Shown here: in pieces, positions 10,926-22,818 of the stretch
Numbering within the stretch: the first letter of the stretch is position 1
Layout: the number at the start of each line of letters is the position of its first letter
Source of the DNA: Mikania micrantha
Taxonomy: Eukaryota > Streptophyta > Magnoliopsida > Asterales > Asteraceae
Direction: 5' to 3'
NCBI GenBank assembly: GCA_009363875.1
Contig: CM018698.1
Coordinates: 54,342,067-54,406,066, forward strand
Length of the DNA stretch: 64,000 nucleotides
Position numbers and translations under genes: made by a program
The notes under the pieces: generated by a model
The model's database searches: none
What the model was told of the DNA's origin: nothing
What the model saw: only the letters and a program-made list of their open reading frames with translations

Positions 10926-12117
10926 GAAGAGGAACTGAGTTTTCTGAGCAGGCAAAGAGAGAAAATTCTCCGTTTGAAAATCCTTAATGTGTTCAGATTC
11001 TGGTTTTCTCTGTTTTCTTGTGTCTTATATGCAGGGAGGGTTTTGGGTGAGGGGTATGATTGTGTGAACTTCAGGTTTTGGGGTTTGTATGTGGGTGGGA
11101 TAGGGTTGGTTTCTGTTAACAACTGTTTTTTGATGAGAGTTGTGTGGTATGTTAACAGATAGGATCATCCTTATCAATTGTTTTATGGGATTGGGAAGGG
11201 TTGGGTCTGGGATAGGGCCCAGCAGGGTTCGATTTGTCCTGCAATAAAGGTTGGTCAGTTTATTGATGAGGCTGCGGTGACCAGTTTAATGGGGCGTGGG
11301 CAGGATGCTCTGGCTGGGTGTGTTGGGGGCTGGTTTGTAGCTTCTAATGAGCTGCAAGCTATGGGGTCTCGTGGTGGAAAAGGGATTTCGTTAAGTGACA
11401 GTAAAAGGGGTCAAATTTGGGCTGTAGACAACCAATTCCAATTGAATGATCACCTTCTTGATTGGAATTCTATGGCTGGTAAGGGGTACTATCTTGACAA
11501 CTATATGGGCTGTATGGATCTGAGAGAGGGGGCTGACATGTGCAGGGGAAACTTCCAGCAGGTTACATTGTGGCATATTAGGGACTGGTGGTGCAGGGAA
11601 GGTCTGATGGGGAATGGGTGTACATGGCTGGCCTGGACTGCTCGCGCTACTTGGAATGCCACAGCTGCTGATGCTGGGCGTGGCATAGCTGTTGTCTGCA
11701 ATGATTACTGCAACAACAATGGGACTTCCTTGTTGCAGTCTTGCGGGTTGATTAGGAGCTCTTTGGATATTTTGGGTATGATGCAATGGGTTCCTTCTTT
11801 GTTCCCTATGCTTTTCATTATAGGGATATGGAACCCTTGGCATCATGCGATTCTTATGTCTAGTATTGTTGTTTCTACTATCTTTCATTGTATTTGGTTA
11901 TTTGTCGTTTGTATTTTGTCTTGTATTAGGTTTAGTGATCATTCCCCGATTTTGTATAGTTGGGGGACGGGGTCAAGTTTATCCCGTCTATTTTTTGGGT
12001 TCCCAAACAATTTGTTGGGAATGTGATGTATTACGAGGGTATGCCCTCTGGTTCTCTGTAAACTGTTTTTGAGTTGGTATATATTTTACCGGGCGAATGC
12101 CCTTTATCCAAAAAAAT
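10926..12117 (+). other. 3' region of the LINE, with a long chance-or-real open frame
   Basis: After the solo LTR is removed, this segment follows the LINE ORF2 stop. It is G- and T-rich on the + strand and ends in 'gcgaatgccctttatcc' plus an A-rich tail. A frame stays open from 11178 to 12026 (282 codons, starting MFYGIGKG), unusually long for a 3' region. The predicted protein is rich in Trp, Gly, Cys and Met and shows no domain I recognise. It is best read as a 3' UTR. Confidence 0.6.
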
Positions 12118-14260
12118 ATATATTTATAGTAAAAAGTATATTTTTAAAACAATTTATTATTTTCTTTACTAATATTTACTTTACAAATATTTTAGTCAAA
12201 TAGTATTATTTTTCAACTATTTTTTATTATTATTTTTTTAATTTATGTTAATTGTTTAATATTTCCGTGTAAAACATACTTCTATCACATCTGGTAAGGT
12301 TTGCAATAAAAAGGTTAAGTTTTCTTTTGAATTTTTTAACATGATTGATGATACTTTTCTATTTTGATTTATCTCGTCTAAGATACAATGTTAGTTTTAC
12401 CTAACCTTATGTTTTGGCACCACAAAGAACATCTAAGGAAAGCTTTTCTCTTTTACATTATTACTTTTGTGAAAGTTTATCTTTTACATTGTTGTTAACA
12501 ACAATCACACTAGCATAATCATCTTTAACTTACACCTAATTTTACTAACAATGACGATTGCAAATCGAGTATAAACCTTCATGAAAGTGGTGTATTGATT
12601 AAGGTGGAGGAGGAACAACCTATATGTCTCAAGTTTAATTCCCACTTAAAATTATTTTCCTTAAAGGCCACTGACCTGATTGCTTGTGGTCATGCTTTAC
12701 GTGCTCCTCCCAGATAGTTGGGTATTGGGGAGGACCCGGGGCTTTACCACGTAACTGGATTACCATGGTCATAAAAAATCAAGTGTGAATAGATGATTTT
12801 TTATGATAACATGATTACATTTATCAATGAAAGTAAAAGTTTGAATTATCATTGATCAAATTCCTAGTGTAGATTATTATCGATTAATGACTATTACAGT
12901 GATAATTAAGTAATTAAAACAGTTTGTATTATTAAAATTCAATTTACGGTGATGAAATAAACAATTAAGATCTATAAAAACCTATTAGTAAAAATAATTT
13001 GTTCTTAATTTCCCAATCTAGAGGTAAATTGTAAGTTAAATTAATTTCCTTAGAAGGAAGATTGATTTGTGAATTAGCTATTTCAAAAGTACTTAACTAG
13101 TCTCTCTTTGTCACACAAAGTGGGACTGTTGTTTTGGGGGTGGGGTATATTTTATATACACCAAACAAATAATTTTAGAAGTGATGGCAACATATGAATG
13201 GGAAGATGTGAGTTTGTTATAGTAGTATTAAAGAAGCAAACATCTTGGTTTAAAAAGAGAACATCAACACCACCAAGTAATCATTGCATGCACCTAAACT
13301 TCTAAATCAAACATACATTTTTCATGTCTTCACATGTCACATTTCATAACAATAATATTTGAAATTGTAAGTTTTTAATTCATCTAAAAGGTTATAATAT
13401 ATGAATAAATAGACAATCTAGTTACTTTTATTGTGCTTGTTTATTTTTATTAAACATGCCCCTTCACATAGTTATTATTTTTATAATCCAAATTACATAT
13501 AACTTCATATATATATATATACGAGTCATTTTATTATTGAATGTCAAACGTCCAAGTTATATTAGTTTGAGACGATAGACACACATTATATGCATAATCA
13601 AGAATAAGTACTCAATTACAAACAAAACACTTTAATAGTTGCACATTTGTTTCAACTATGATACAAGAAAACGTTACATAATCGGTTACTTGATTTTTTT
13701 TTTCTCTTTTATTTAAACTAGCTAATTTTTTCATACAAGTATTTAGTGAGATTTTCGCAATCCTGTAATTAAAATTGATTTTATGTTGGTGTAAATGAAA
13801 AATAACATAACTTTTCTTTTATCAAGTCATTAAAATCATGTCATATAAGCTTCTGTACTATGTGATATAAATTATTCTTTTATGTTCTATAAACTTATCA
13901 GTGATGATGTTTCGAGAAGACAACGCTACAAATGATAACGTAAGAAGAGGTCGTCGCTATGAATGATGATGCCTCAAGAAGTCGTCATTACAAATAGTAA
14001 CGTTTGATACCGGAACCGGACATGCTCACACGGCTATTTGTGGGCAAGAGGTAGTTTAAAATAGATTTCCCGCCAAAATAACATGTTGAAGTTAAACGTC
14101 AACTAGTCGAATCGAAAACCAGCAAGGCAAAAACTTTATTATCTAAGAAATTGACTAAAATGCCCCTTTGAGTTTGACATGCATTGCTATTTCACGAGGT
14201 CAAAAATAGAAAATCACAAGATCCTGTTGGACGTATTCTGTTATAGCATAACGAATTCTG
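12118..14260. other. AT-rich intergenic DNA upstream of the CCCH gene
   Basis: No supported coding frame was seen. It contains a possible SINE at about 12575-12785, a short TA run near 13508-13522 and otherwise unremarkable AT-rich sequence. The final few hundred bases would include the promoter of the CCCH gene. Confidence 0.6.
12575..12785 (+). mobile_element. Possible tRNA-derived SINE
   Basis: A moderately GC-rich island opens with 'gtgtattgattaaggtgg'. About 40 bases later comes a B-box-like 'agtttaattccc', and the island ends with 'ggggaggacccggggc' followed by an A-rich stretch (ataaaaaatcaag). This layout resembles a plant SINE. The box matches are weak and no clear target duplication was found. 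Confidence 0.3.
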
Positions 14261-14261
14261 T

Positions 14262-14961
14262 TACATATAACTTCCTGCAAGAAGATGAATGTAATTCATC
14301 CTGCTCTCTCTCTCTCTCTAATCTCTTTCTCACACACACACTAGATTAATCAAGAACTTATTCATCTGTTTAATTCTTCAGTTAATCAAGGATCAAGCAG
14401 CAACTTCACGGAAGAAACGCTGTTTTGGTTCAGGTAACAGTTTAATCGATTTGATTCTCACATATGATTTGATGTGTATTCATCTGTAATATGTCTTTTG
14501 AGTTCTTTTTCGTTGATTTCTGTATTTGAATTGATGAATATGTATGATTAAGCTGATAATTTCGATAATCCTTGCTGGTAGATGTTAATGTTCATAATTC
14601 GTACTTTGATTATGACTTGATTATATTCTGAAAACTCCAGATCTGATATATTTGGTTTTGCGATGGTAATTCGTAAATTTAGTTCGAAAATGGAGGGTAA
14701 TCGATAATCTGTATGTGTTTGTAGTTCGTGATTAGATCATGTATGGCTTGATTCTATTTTGAATGTTCCAGATCTGATATACATGGTGTTGCGATTGTAA
14801 TTCAGAAATTTACTTCGTAAATTGATGATGATCGATAATTGATAATCTGTGTGTGTCTGTGTGTGTTTAATTCGTGTAGGTTTCGTAATGTCTTTGTAAC
14901 AAATTTGCTCAAAATATTGATTCGTGGATAATGCCTTTTACAGAGAACGATTATTGAGAAA
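14262..14961 (+). promoter_or_regulatory. Leader region of the CCCH gene with a probable 5'UTR intron
   Basis: A weak TATA-like 'acatataact' lies near 14264. A CT-rich leader (a tctc run near 14306-14320) leads to 'ggttcag', followed by a donor 'gtaaca' at 14434. The acceptor 'ccttttacag' ends at 14943, 18 bases before the ATG at 14962. The 510-bp intron is T-rich with several 'gatctgatat' words. Long first introns in 5' leaders are common in plant regulatory genes. Transcription start and splice sites are inferred by eye. Confidence 0.5.
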
Positions 14962-16266
14962 ATGCAAAGTTATACCGACGTCAGTATATTAAACCCTTAT
15001 AGTAGCGACGATGACGGTAAACTCTGGTCTTCGTTCATTCATCAATCGAGCGGTGGCGGCGGCGGTAATTTTGAGACACAGCTATACTCCTCGGTCTTCT
15101 CCGTAGCTCCAGACATGTCAACAATACCACACCAACCGATCGTCGTCAATTACAGCCATAATAATTCGCCGGAATTCAGAACGTTTAAAGACCTAATCGA
15201 CCGGCGCAACCGGTGCCTCACTAACCTCCGTCTCTCCACGAAAGAAGCAGAGACGCTCCGGCAAGAGAATCTCAACCTACAAAAAGCAAATTCCGAGCTA
15301 AACAAGCAACTGTCTCACTTGCAACTACAGGCGCATTCGACTTCTTCTCTTCAGGATTACGCTAATCCGACAATGTTTCCATCTGAAAACTCGATTGTGA
15401 ATTGCTTTGGGCGGATGAAGATCGGAGAAAAAGGAACCACGGCAGCTGACAAACGAGAAGTCCGTGAAGGGGAGAACGTGGATCCGATTAAGAAAACGGA
15501 TACGGAGCGGGTTAAACTGCCGAAGAGCATTTCTGTTAGATCCAAAGGGTACTTGAAGAAGATTCAAGCAGCTGACGAGAGTGCCAGTCGGTCACAGGAT
15601 CATGATCGGGTTAAACCCGCTTCTGATATGGTAAATACAAAATCATATTCCGCAATTAACACAATAGGACACCACGTACCAAATCTTAACTGCTGCTGAA
15701 AACCAATATTTAACCAACAATAATAACAATTTCAGTTTACATAATTTTCCCACAAGAATTTGGTATATTTTGAATATTTAACCAAATCTACGGACTAAAA
15801 TTAAGGTGTCAGCTCAGATTTTCTTGAACTGAAAAAAAAATGCTCTTATAATTATGTTTAGTTCTTCCATGATGACTCCTAATGTTGTTAAAAATCAGTC
15901 TTTGTGACGTTCTTCATTGTTTTAATTTCTTATATCTTTGTGATGTTGAAAATGAATCAGCAAAGGGTGTATATACGTGGGAAGGAAGAGAAAGAACCGC
16001 TGGAATTAAGGGTCTACAACCAAGGCATGACAAAGACTGAGCTCTGCAACAAATGGCAACAAACCGGTGCATGCCCATATGGCGATCACTGTCAATTTGC
16101 ACATGGGATTGAGGAGCTTCGTCCAGTCATCCGCCACCCGCTTTACAAAACCCAAGTCTGTCGAATGGTCCTGGCGGGTGACCCTTGCCCCTATGGTCAT
16201 CGTTGTCATTTTCGCCACGCACTCACTGAGGAGGAGAAGCTCATGAGCCGCCAAATCCGCAGTTGA
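14962..16266 (+). CDS. C3H14-like: Tandem CCCH zinc-finger protein, C3H14/C3H15-like (two coding exons)
   Basis: The predicted protein has 324 residues from exon 1 (14962-15630, 223 codons) and exon 2 (15961-16266). They are joined in phase 0 by donor ATG|GTAAAT and acceptor AATCAG|CAA. Residues 72-122 form a leucine- and glutamate-rich coiled coil ([17 protein letters not shown]). A conserved [13 protein letters not shown] block lies at 186-198. Two CX8CX5CX3H fingers at 252-271 and 290-309 are separated by 18 residues, as in the TTP family. The lead-ins TELCNKW and KTQVCRM also match, and all eight metal ligands are intact. Arabidopsis C3H14 and C3H15/CDM1 are RNA-binding regulators in pollen/anther development and secondary-wall formation, and the RPVIRHP linker closely resembles theirs. 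A nuclear or cytoplasmic mRNA-binding role is inferred from the family. Reading into the intron meets a stop at 15697-15699. Confidence 0.9.
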
Positions 16267-16349
16267 CCACCGGTGCAGTATGTTTTCTAAACCCAAGTTA
16301 GAGATGTATAAATTGCTAAATACATTCTTTTTTCTGGTAAAATAGAAAC

Positions 16350-16355
16350 AATAAA
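16350..16355 (+). terminator. Candidate poly(A) signal of the CCCH gene
   Basis: An AATAAA hexamer lies about 85 bases after the stop codon, followed by A-rich sequence. In plants such hexamers are only weakly diagnostic. Confidence 0.35.
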
Positions 16356-16369
16356 CAAAAAATAAGGGA

Positions 16370-17620
16370 CAAAAAGGACCATTATAAGGAAGAGAAGATA
16401 TAGAGATAAGATGTTCATGTTTTTTCGTTTTAATTGCTCCATATGTAGAATGTTCATTAGTGAGGATGCAGAGGGATCAAAGATACGGCTCTCTTCTTTT
16501 CTTTTTTGTTGTTTTTTTAATGATATTCCAATAAACCTTTCTGTGTCTATATGTCACGATCAGGACTAAAAAATATATAGATGATGTCTGTAAATCGGGT
16601 TTTTTTTTAACGGTTCTTGAAATAAACAAATTTATGGTTATCATTGACATCCTGGTATTGAGTTTGTTAAAAACAAAGTTATGTTCAAAATAAGGCGTTT
16701 TTTTGAGGTTGCCAAAATTTAACTTTTTTTGGTTTCCGAAATTATGTTGCCGAAACTTCATATGTTTTATCTATATACTTAACCATGTTAATGTCATCGA
16801 TGCAGGACGTGTAACGAAGATCGTAAAAGCGTTGCATCATGTAGGCCAATTTTTTTAAACCGTTTTTGTGTCCAACCCATTGCAACATGCGGGTTACATT
16901 TCTAGTTATACCATAATCACAATGAAAGCAACAAGATAGATATAAAAAGTAAAAAAAATAAAAAAATTATGGAATTGTCATGTTTATGGTGGATAATATG
17001 AGTGATATTTAAAATCTATATCCATTTGGTGGAGGGCACCCTTGAATCCTTCTTGATACACAGTTTTCCCCTTAATATTATTAAACCTTTTAAGTAGTTG
17101 GTGGTGGTGGTAATGGTGAGAAGGGGATGTGTGTGGTTGTTGAATTGGTAGACAATAAGGGGTGGGTGACACTAGTGTGGGTGGTGGTGAGGGAGTGAAA
17201 AGTTCTAATTTTTTTAGGTTTAGTTAGTACAAAATTTGAAAGAAATATTGATTGAATTCATTTATTTTAAAAAATAAATATGAGAGAATTTATTTTTATT
17301 CTAATTGCTTGTACATCATAAATAGTGAATATTAATATCGAATTTTTTTTTATTTCTTTTGTAATAAATTGGAATTTGATTAATAAAGAATTTTTTAGTG
17401 TTTTTTTTTCTTTCTTGTTGTGAATTTCTAGGTAGGTTTCAAGAGGAAAGCGATTTATATTTTTATAGCACTTTGGTATATAAAAGGATAAAAACCGTTC
17501 CAACTCTAACAACTTTGGTGAAGAAAGATGAAAACCACTTCAAACCCATCCTCTTTTCCTGTTCATTTACCTAAAAACACAATAAAAAAACAATTAAAAA
17601 TCCATAACAACTTAATGTTG
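16370..17620. other. Intergenic AT-rich DNA
   Basis: Short ORFs on both strands have low-complexity translations. A GGT-rich patch lies near 17098-17195. No gene or repeat boundary was recognised. Confidence 0.5.
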
Positions 17621-17624
17621 CGCT

Positions 17625-17850
17625 GTAAACGAGCTGAATGTTTCGTGAATCGTACTGTTCGGTAGGAAGTTCGTTTAGTTAAAAGAACGAACATAAACAA
17701 AGGTTGTGTTTGCTCATCTGTATTCATTTATGTTCGTGGACGTTCGATAAGTGTTCATGAACCGCACTTACCAAGTTAAATGTTAAACGAACGAACGAAC
17801 GAACGAACACGAACAAGAGCTCGTTCGTGTTCTTCGTTGACGGCCTTAAT
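17625..17850. repeat. GAAC/GTTCG-rich block, probably a small DNA-transposon relic
   Basis: The stretch is dense in GTTCG and CGAAC words on both strands, with a run of about five GAAC units near 17784-17808 and the palindrome-like 'gaacaagagctcgttcgtg' beyond it. Left and right edges are loosely inverted ('gcgctgtaaacga' against the reverse complement 'ggccgtcaacga'), which would suit a hAT-type MITE. No clean target duplication was found. Confidence 0.4.
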
Positions 17851-17859
17851 TGAATGTAC

Positions 17860-19040
17860 ACTTATTCCAACAAAAATTCTCATCAGTGTTCATAATTTGA
17901 CATGTAAATCTCTATAGAAGGGAGAGACGTGGGAACATTAGTTACATGTAAACTTGCATAGATTTGGGCAGACAAATGTGTGTGAAAAAATGTATCCTTT
18001 TTCACACGTCCATGTTTATATGGTTTCTCAATAGATGATTTCAATGTTTGGTTATTTATGCAGCCAGATATTATTTTGTTGTTGTTATTATTATTATTTA
18101 TCTAAAGTCATTTCAAACAAATATATCATTTTATCTAACTCACTCGATGCCTCTTGTCTAGGGTAATAATAACTTAAGTGTTTTTAACAGGCTATTGTTT
18201 ATATTTTTTCTTAGACAACTAACAAAAACATGAAGTCATTTTGTTCTTACAAGCTTTGACCGTATTGAAAAATGAAAGAGTCCTTTCTACTAATTTTAAC
18301 AAGAATCTTTATGGATTGTTATTCTTTTGTTTAAACTTGCCCCATTTGCGGTGCATAATTACAATGTATATGTGTGTGAGCCTTTAAGTGACAAAAGTAA
18401 AATTGCATTAATTTTAACGTTTTTTACTTATTTTAAGACAATAAAGTTAAATCATTGGGATGATTAACTTTGAGCCGGGACTCATTCATAGCAGCCTTAG
18501 AGGTAAAGTCTGTCTTCATCCTTTCCGCCAAATCCTACTAAAAAGTGTGAATATACTGGGTAAGATTTAAAATGTTGTGATTAATTTGCTAAAGATTAAA
18601 ATGTTAAAAAAAAAAATTTTAATAGGAAAATATATTTTGTTTGATATTTTTTCAATTTTCCAATTTTTGTAAACATTTGTAACTTTTTTCGTACAATAAT
18701 GATTTTTTTTTAAAATAATTACGTCATAAAATTGAGTATGTTTCTCTTTAATAGACCATAGTGTTGATATACTTATTTTAAAATCTAGTATATTTATGTG
18801 TAATATTGTATTTTTATGTACACAATTTTTTTTTATATATTATATTTTTCTTTACAATATTTTCATGAATTTTTTTTGTTTTGTATTTTGATGGATTATA
18901 TTATACTAAAAATCCAATATACTTTTCACAAAATCTAGTACATATGCTAGAAATGCAGCAAAATTAAAAAAAAAAGTTTTAATTTTCATTTTTTTTATCT
19001 CAATTATATACTCATATTAAAGATAAAAAATGCTCAATTT
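17860..19040. other. Intergenic AT-rich DNA
   Basis: Nothing beyond AT-rich unique-looking sequence and homopolymer runs was seen; there is no ORF of interest. Confidence 0.5.
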
Positions 19041-19044
19041 TATG

Positions 19045-19344
19045 TACGGGTATTCAACGAATAGAATTTGAATCAAATAATTTTGAATTTTGAATTTTTG
19101 AGAAATATTTTAATTCGATTCGAATTCGAAACAAATTTGAACCAACCAATTCAAATTCAAAATTCAATTATTTTGGAATTTCAGAATTCAAATTCGAGAT
19201 GATTTGATTCAAATTTTGCTAAAATATATTGTTTAAACATTATCTACAAAATTAATTTAACTATGAATATTCAAAACATCATATATATGATCAAAACCTA
19301 AGCTCAATTATAAAGCTTATTTTATATATTTAATTATTTATTAA

Positions 19345-19393
<49 letters not shown>

Positions 19394-19492
19394 CGAATTT
19401 TGAACCGAATTGAGTTGAAAATCACAAATTCAAAATTCGATATCAGACTTCGAATCGAATTTGAATTATTTTGAATATGATTCAAAAACTAA
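19045..19492. repeat. GAATTC/ATTCGAA-rich inverted-repeat element with a central TA run
   Basis: The two flanks are built from 'gaatttgaat' and 'attcgaattt' words and are roughly complementary: the left starts 'gaatttgaatcaaataatttt' and the right ends in the complement of 'aataattcaaattcgattc'. A long TA run sits between them. This resembles a MITE that has gained a microsatellite. Ends are approximate. Confidence 0.45.
19349..19390. repeat. TA dinucleotide microsatellite
   Basis: An uninterrupted run of about 21 TA units lies inside the inverted-repeat element. Confidence 0.95.
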
Positions 19493-20395
19493 ACATACAT
19501 AATTTTAAGGTGTAATTTGTTTTAAAAACATAATGTAATATGAAAAAGTTATTAATATTTAAAAAAAATGTAAGAAATTTAAAAAAAGTTAACAGTTGTT
19601 ATTTGTTGTATAAATTGCTAGGCTCTACTAAGTCAATCGACTACAAAGCTGTGACTCCTGTGAGTACTTGACATAGCCTGTGAGTATCGGAAATTACTCG
19701 GCAAATACTCGGCATAAACTGGGAGTTCTATAACTATACTCTTGTCATTCCTAAATTAATTTTTTATTCTATGTCAAACTGAATTGTTAACCGATGAAAC
19801 TGAACCGAAATAACTGAAAGTCGGTTATGGTTTTATTCTTGTACCTTTAATTAATCTAATTAACCAAAACCGAATTAAACCATTTGTATTTTCATGTATT
19901 TTAAATTGTTTTTATGTATTTTAAGATTTTATAACTATATTTATTTTATTTTATTTTATTTTATTTTCGATACTTTTGCTTCTTCATAATTATTTAATTG
20001 AATCTTATTTTCAATCTTTTAAATCAGATTAGAGAACTTTAACCAAAACGAAAATATAATATTCATTGTACAACTTACTTTCTTAGCATTTTCATAATAT
20101 TGCTAATATAACCAACCCGTAAACATACGATTAGGTAGGTGGAAATTGAATCATAAATAGACTAAAAAATACGTTGGATATTAATTGAAACTGATCTGAA
20201 AACCAACAAAAAAAATCGAATTGAATTAAAATCTCGGTTTTTTTTTCTTATGGTTTGTTCAATAACCCATAGCCAGTTATCCGTTTCGATGAAGCCAAAA
20301 AATCAAAATGAGCACTCTATGTTTCATATCCTTTATAGACAAAATTAATTTTTTTAATTTAAACATTACGTCTAAACAATGTCATAAGTTAAAAA
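19493..20395. other. Intergenic AT-rich DNA with 'aaccgaa' words
   Basis: Words such as 'aaccgaaata', 'cggttatgg' and 'aaccgaatt' between about 19790 and 20300 hint at another decayed MITE. No ends or target duplications could be fixed. There is no coding sequence. Confidence 0.4.
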
Positions 20396-20816
20396 TAGAG
20401 GTGACAATTTTTACCATGTTAAAGAAAATAGGTTGGTTTGGGTAAACAATTGTAGTATAATGAGTTGAAATGAGCAAGATCATAATATTGAATGGGTTGA
20501 GATGTGTTGCACTTAAACACAATGCGGGTCAAGACGGGTAACTAAAAAGTATGCAAATGCAATAGATTCAAACATTTAAGAATGATTAATAGAACATATT
20601 TGATGAAAAAATCACTAAAAATTATCCAAATAGACTATTTGATTACTTATAATACATCTTATGTTAAACTAAATTGATGTTTTTTAAGAACAATCTATTT
20701 AGACCCGAACTGATTTTGATTAAGCCCATTCTGACCCGCACCCGTTCTTATCCGCACCCATGCTGACCCGAACTTGTTCTGACCCGTTACCCAACCCGCC
20801 CATTTTGCCAGGCATA
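20396..20816. mobile_element. Non-autonomous hAT element (MITE, 421 bp)
   Basis: Exact 8-bp duplications GTTAAAAA lie at 20388-20395 and 20817-20824. The left end TAGAGGTGACAA and the reverse complement of the right end TATGCCTGGCAA are imperfect inverted termini of hAT type. The right half carries the 'gacccg' words (gacccgttacccaacccgccc) typical of many plant hAT MITEs. It has no ORF. Confidence 0.85.
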
Positions 20817-20824
20817 GTTAAAAA

Positions 20825-21595
20825 CAATAGAATATTATGGCCATGACTCATCCTTTGTATGCAAGATTGCACTCAAGATTACTCTCGTCAAATATCATTT
20901 ATTTTTTTTTTTTTTCATGGCAGCATAATTTTCTTATAAATTAGAAATATACCGTTGTAATGTACTTGTTCCCTACATTTGCAATTAAAATCGAGACGTC
21001 ATGACATGAGACTAAAGCCTTGGGTAAGAACAATATTTTTTATCTCACAGCAAAAAATATTTTTAAATTTTAAATATATTGTATATATTGTTGTGACGTG
21101 TTTATATTTTAGTATAGAATTTATTTTAAACCGAATCATTGTAACGTACTACTGTACAAGCAAGTTTACTGGTTAAGCATATATGAAAGCTAAAAATTTA
21201 ACTCACTGTCTAATATTTAAAAATCAAGAATGTAACTAATACATAAACAAGTATTAATAAAAAATATGATTTTTTTAACAGTAAATGTTTGGTCACCCGA
21301 GATCAGTCTGACAAATAGATCACTATTCCTTTCAAAGAAGAGAGCATGGTGATGTGACTCACCCGTCTAAGAAGAAAACTACAACTAAGAGAACCCCATG
21401 GCTCAACTAAAAACAATATTTGTTCTAGGTTAGATTCCAACATAATACCTTTTAATAAAAGAAGTCAAGAGTTACCACTAAGGTATAAGTTTTTTGGTAA
21501 ATAAAACAAATAAACATGTTAACGTAAATTTAATCAATTAAATTACAAGTTAACAAAATACAAAAAAATAAATAATCCAAAAAGAAGTTAGACTT
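20825..21595. other. Intergenic AT-rich DNA
   Basis: Apart from a T-run near 20902-20915, no supported feature was seen. Confidence 0.5.
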
Positions 21596-21600
21596 CAACC

Positions 21601-21660
21601 TTTATATATATCGACCCCTCATGTTTTCACTCATCACTTTCACCATCTTCCACACACACA
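21601..21660 (+). promoter_or_regulatory. TATA-type core promoter on the + strand
   Basis: 'cctttatatatatcg' at about 21599-21613 is a canonical plant TATA context. About 30 bases later a CT/CA-rich leader follows (tcatcactttcaccatcttcc). The + strand frame behind it, starting at 21619 (MFSLITFT), ends after 57 codons and resembles no known family, so the transcript may be non-coding or the box fortuitous. Confidence 0.4.
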
Positions 21661-21855
21661 CTGACACACCCACCATTTCTGGCCCTTGTTATCCTTCCAT
21701 AGAGAATATGATTGGTGGTGGATGGCGGAAGTCTCCGGAATCTTGTGGCGGAAACGGGTGGCGGATGCGGCGGAGGACGGTGGCGTCACCATAGAAGATG
21801 AGAATTGAAAGAAACAACCCAACAAAAAGACGAAAGCTTTGCAATTTAATTTCAT
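21640..21855 (-). CDS. Hypothetical small secreted peptide
   Basis: This minus-strand frame can start at 21891, but the methionine at 21855 gives a better N-terminus: MKLNCKAFVFLLGCFFQFSS has a basic start and a hydrophobic core like a signal peptide. The mature part would be short, rich in Ser, Thr and Pro and then His, and ends WWVCQCVCGRW. The DNA is a local GC island in AT-rich surroundings, which favours a real gene on one strand. I do not recognise a peptide-hormone motif. No minus-strand TATA box is evident, while a good + strand TATA lies at the far end, so strand choice is uncertain. Confidence 0.3.
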   Translation of the reverse strand: MKLNCKAFVFLLGCFFQFSSSMVTPPSSAASATRFRHKIPETSAIHHQSYSLWKDNKGQKWWVCQCVCGRW

Positions 21856-21899
21856 ATTCTTGTTTCCATGGTTAGAGAATTTGAAGATCAAAAGGCTAA

Positions 21900-22421
21900 T
21901 TGCAAGGCTTGGGGAATTGAGGGTATCGGTCCGAATCTTTTTTTATTTTTATTTTTTTTTTATTATTTTTTTTTAATTTGAGAGTTTTATACTTTTATAT
22001 CTTGTAAGGTAAGGTTATAATGGTTGCTACATTGAGATTCAAGAGATGCATATAATATTTTTCGTTATTTTTTATTTAAGATTTGTGGAATTGGGTGGTT
22101 AATTAATTCATCCAAATATTTTAATGTGGTGTCCAACTTAAAGAGAGTTTGAAATGAATAATGTTGGAAAATTTAAAATAACGACATCAATTAGAAAGTT
22201 TTGTTTATAAATTATTTTTTATTGATATGTAGAACAATTTTTTTAATGATTTTTCTAACACATAATTTTAAACTTTATGTGTTAAGCTGATGGCTTCTTG
22301 GTGATTTATTTATGGATCATTGGATATGTATGTTGTATTTCAGTGTATATGGTAATATTTGTGTTTTAGAAATCTCCCACTCAACTCTCAAATTTTACAC
22401 CATATATATGTCTTATATAGG
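21900..22421. other. AT-rich flank left of the Helitron
   Basis: Poly-T runs (21938-21975) and AT-rich sequence with no recognised feature. Confidence 0.5.
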
Positions 22422-22782
22422 TCTATACTATATGTAACATATAAAGGTTAATAATTATTTATAAGAATTTCTCAGCATTTATAATTAGTCACGTTGTGTA
22501 TAGGTCATATAAACTACTACAAAAATAGGAGTTGTTTGGTTTATTAATTGTTGAGTTAGTAAGATGTCTAAATAATTCAGATTATGTTTAATGCTTAATG
22601 ATTAAGAGACCGACTCACTAATTCATATGTTTTTTTAATAAAACAAATAGTTTCAGCTTTTAATTGATTCGGAGGTACTCTATCACAAGATCTTGAAACA
22701 TATGGAGTAATTAATATTAATATATATATTAAAAAGCAACCAAATTGAATAGTATAACTATATATATTATATTGAAATAGTA

Positions 22783-22818
<36 letters not shown>

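Larger units (their letters stand above)
1..12117 (+). mobile_element. L1-type LINE, 5' end outside window, interrupted by a MITE and a solo LTR
   Basis: Two consecutive ORFs have the plant L1 order: ORF1 with DUF4283 and a CCHC knuckle, then ORF2 with endonuclease, reverse transcriptase and a zf-RVT domain. The element is open at the left window edge. Its 3' end is placed near 12117, where a GC-balanced stretch ends in 'cctttatcc' followed by an A-rich tail running into AT-rich DNA. It is split by a hAT MITE (2252-2687) and by an LTR (6456-10920) flanked by the 5-bp duplication AGTTG. Removing that LTR joins 6455 to 10926, so about 1.2 kb of 3' region continues after it. Several stops and frameshifts make it immobile. 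The 5' target duplication cannot be seen, so the exact 3' boundary is inferred. Confidence 0.85.
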
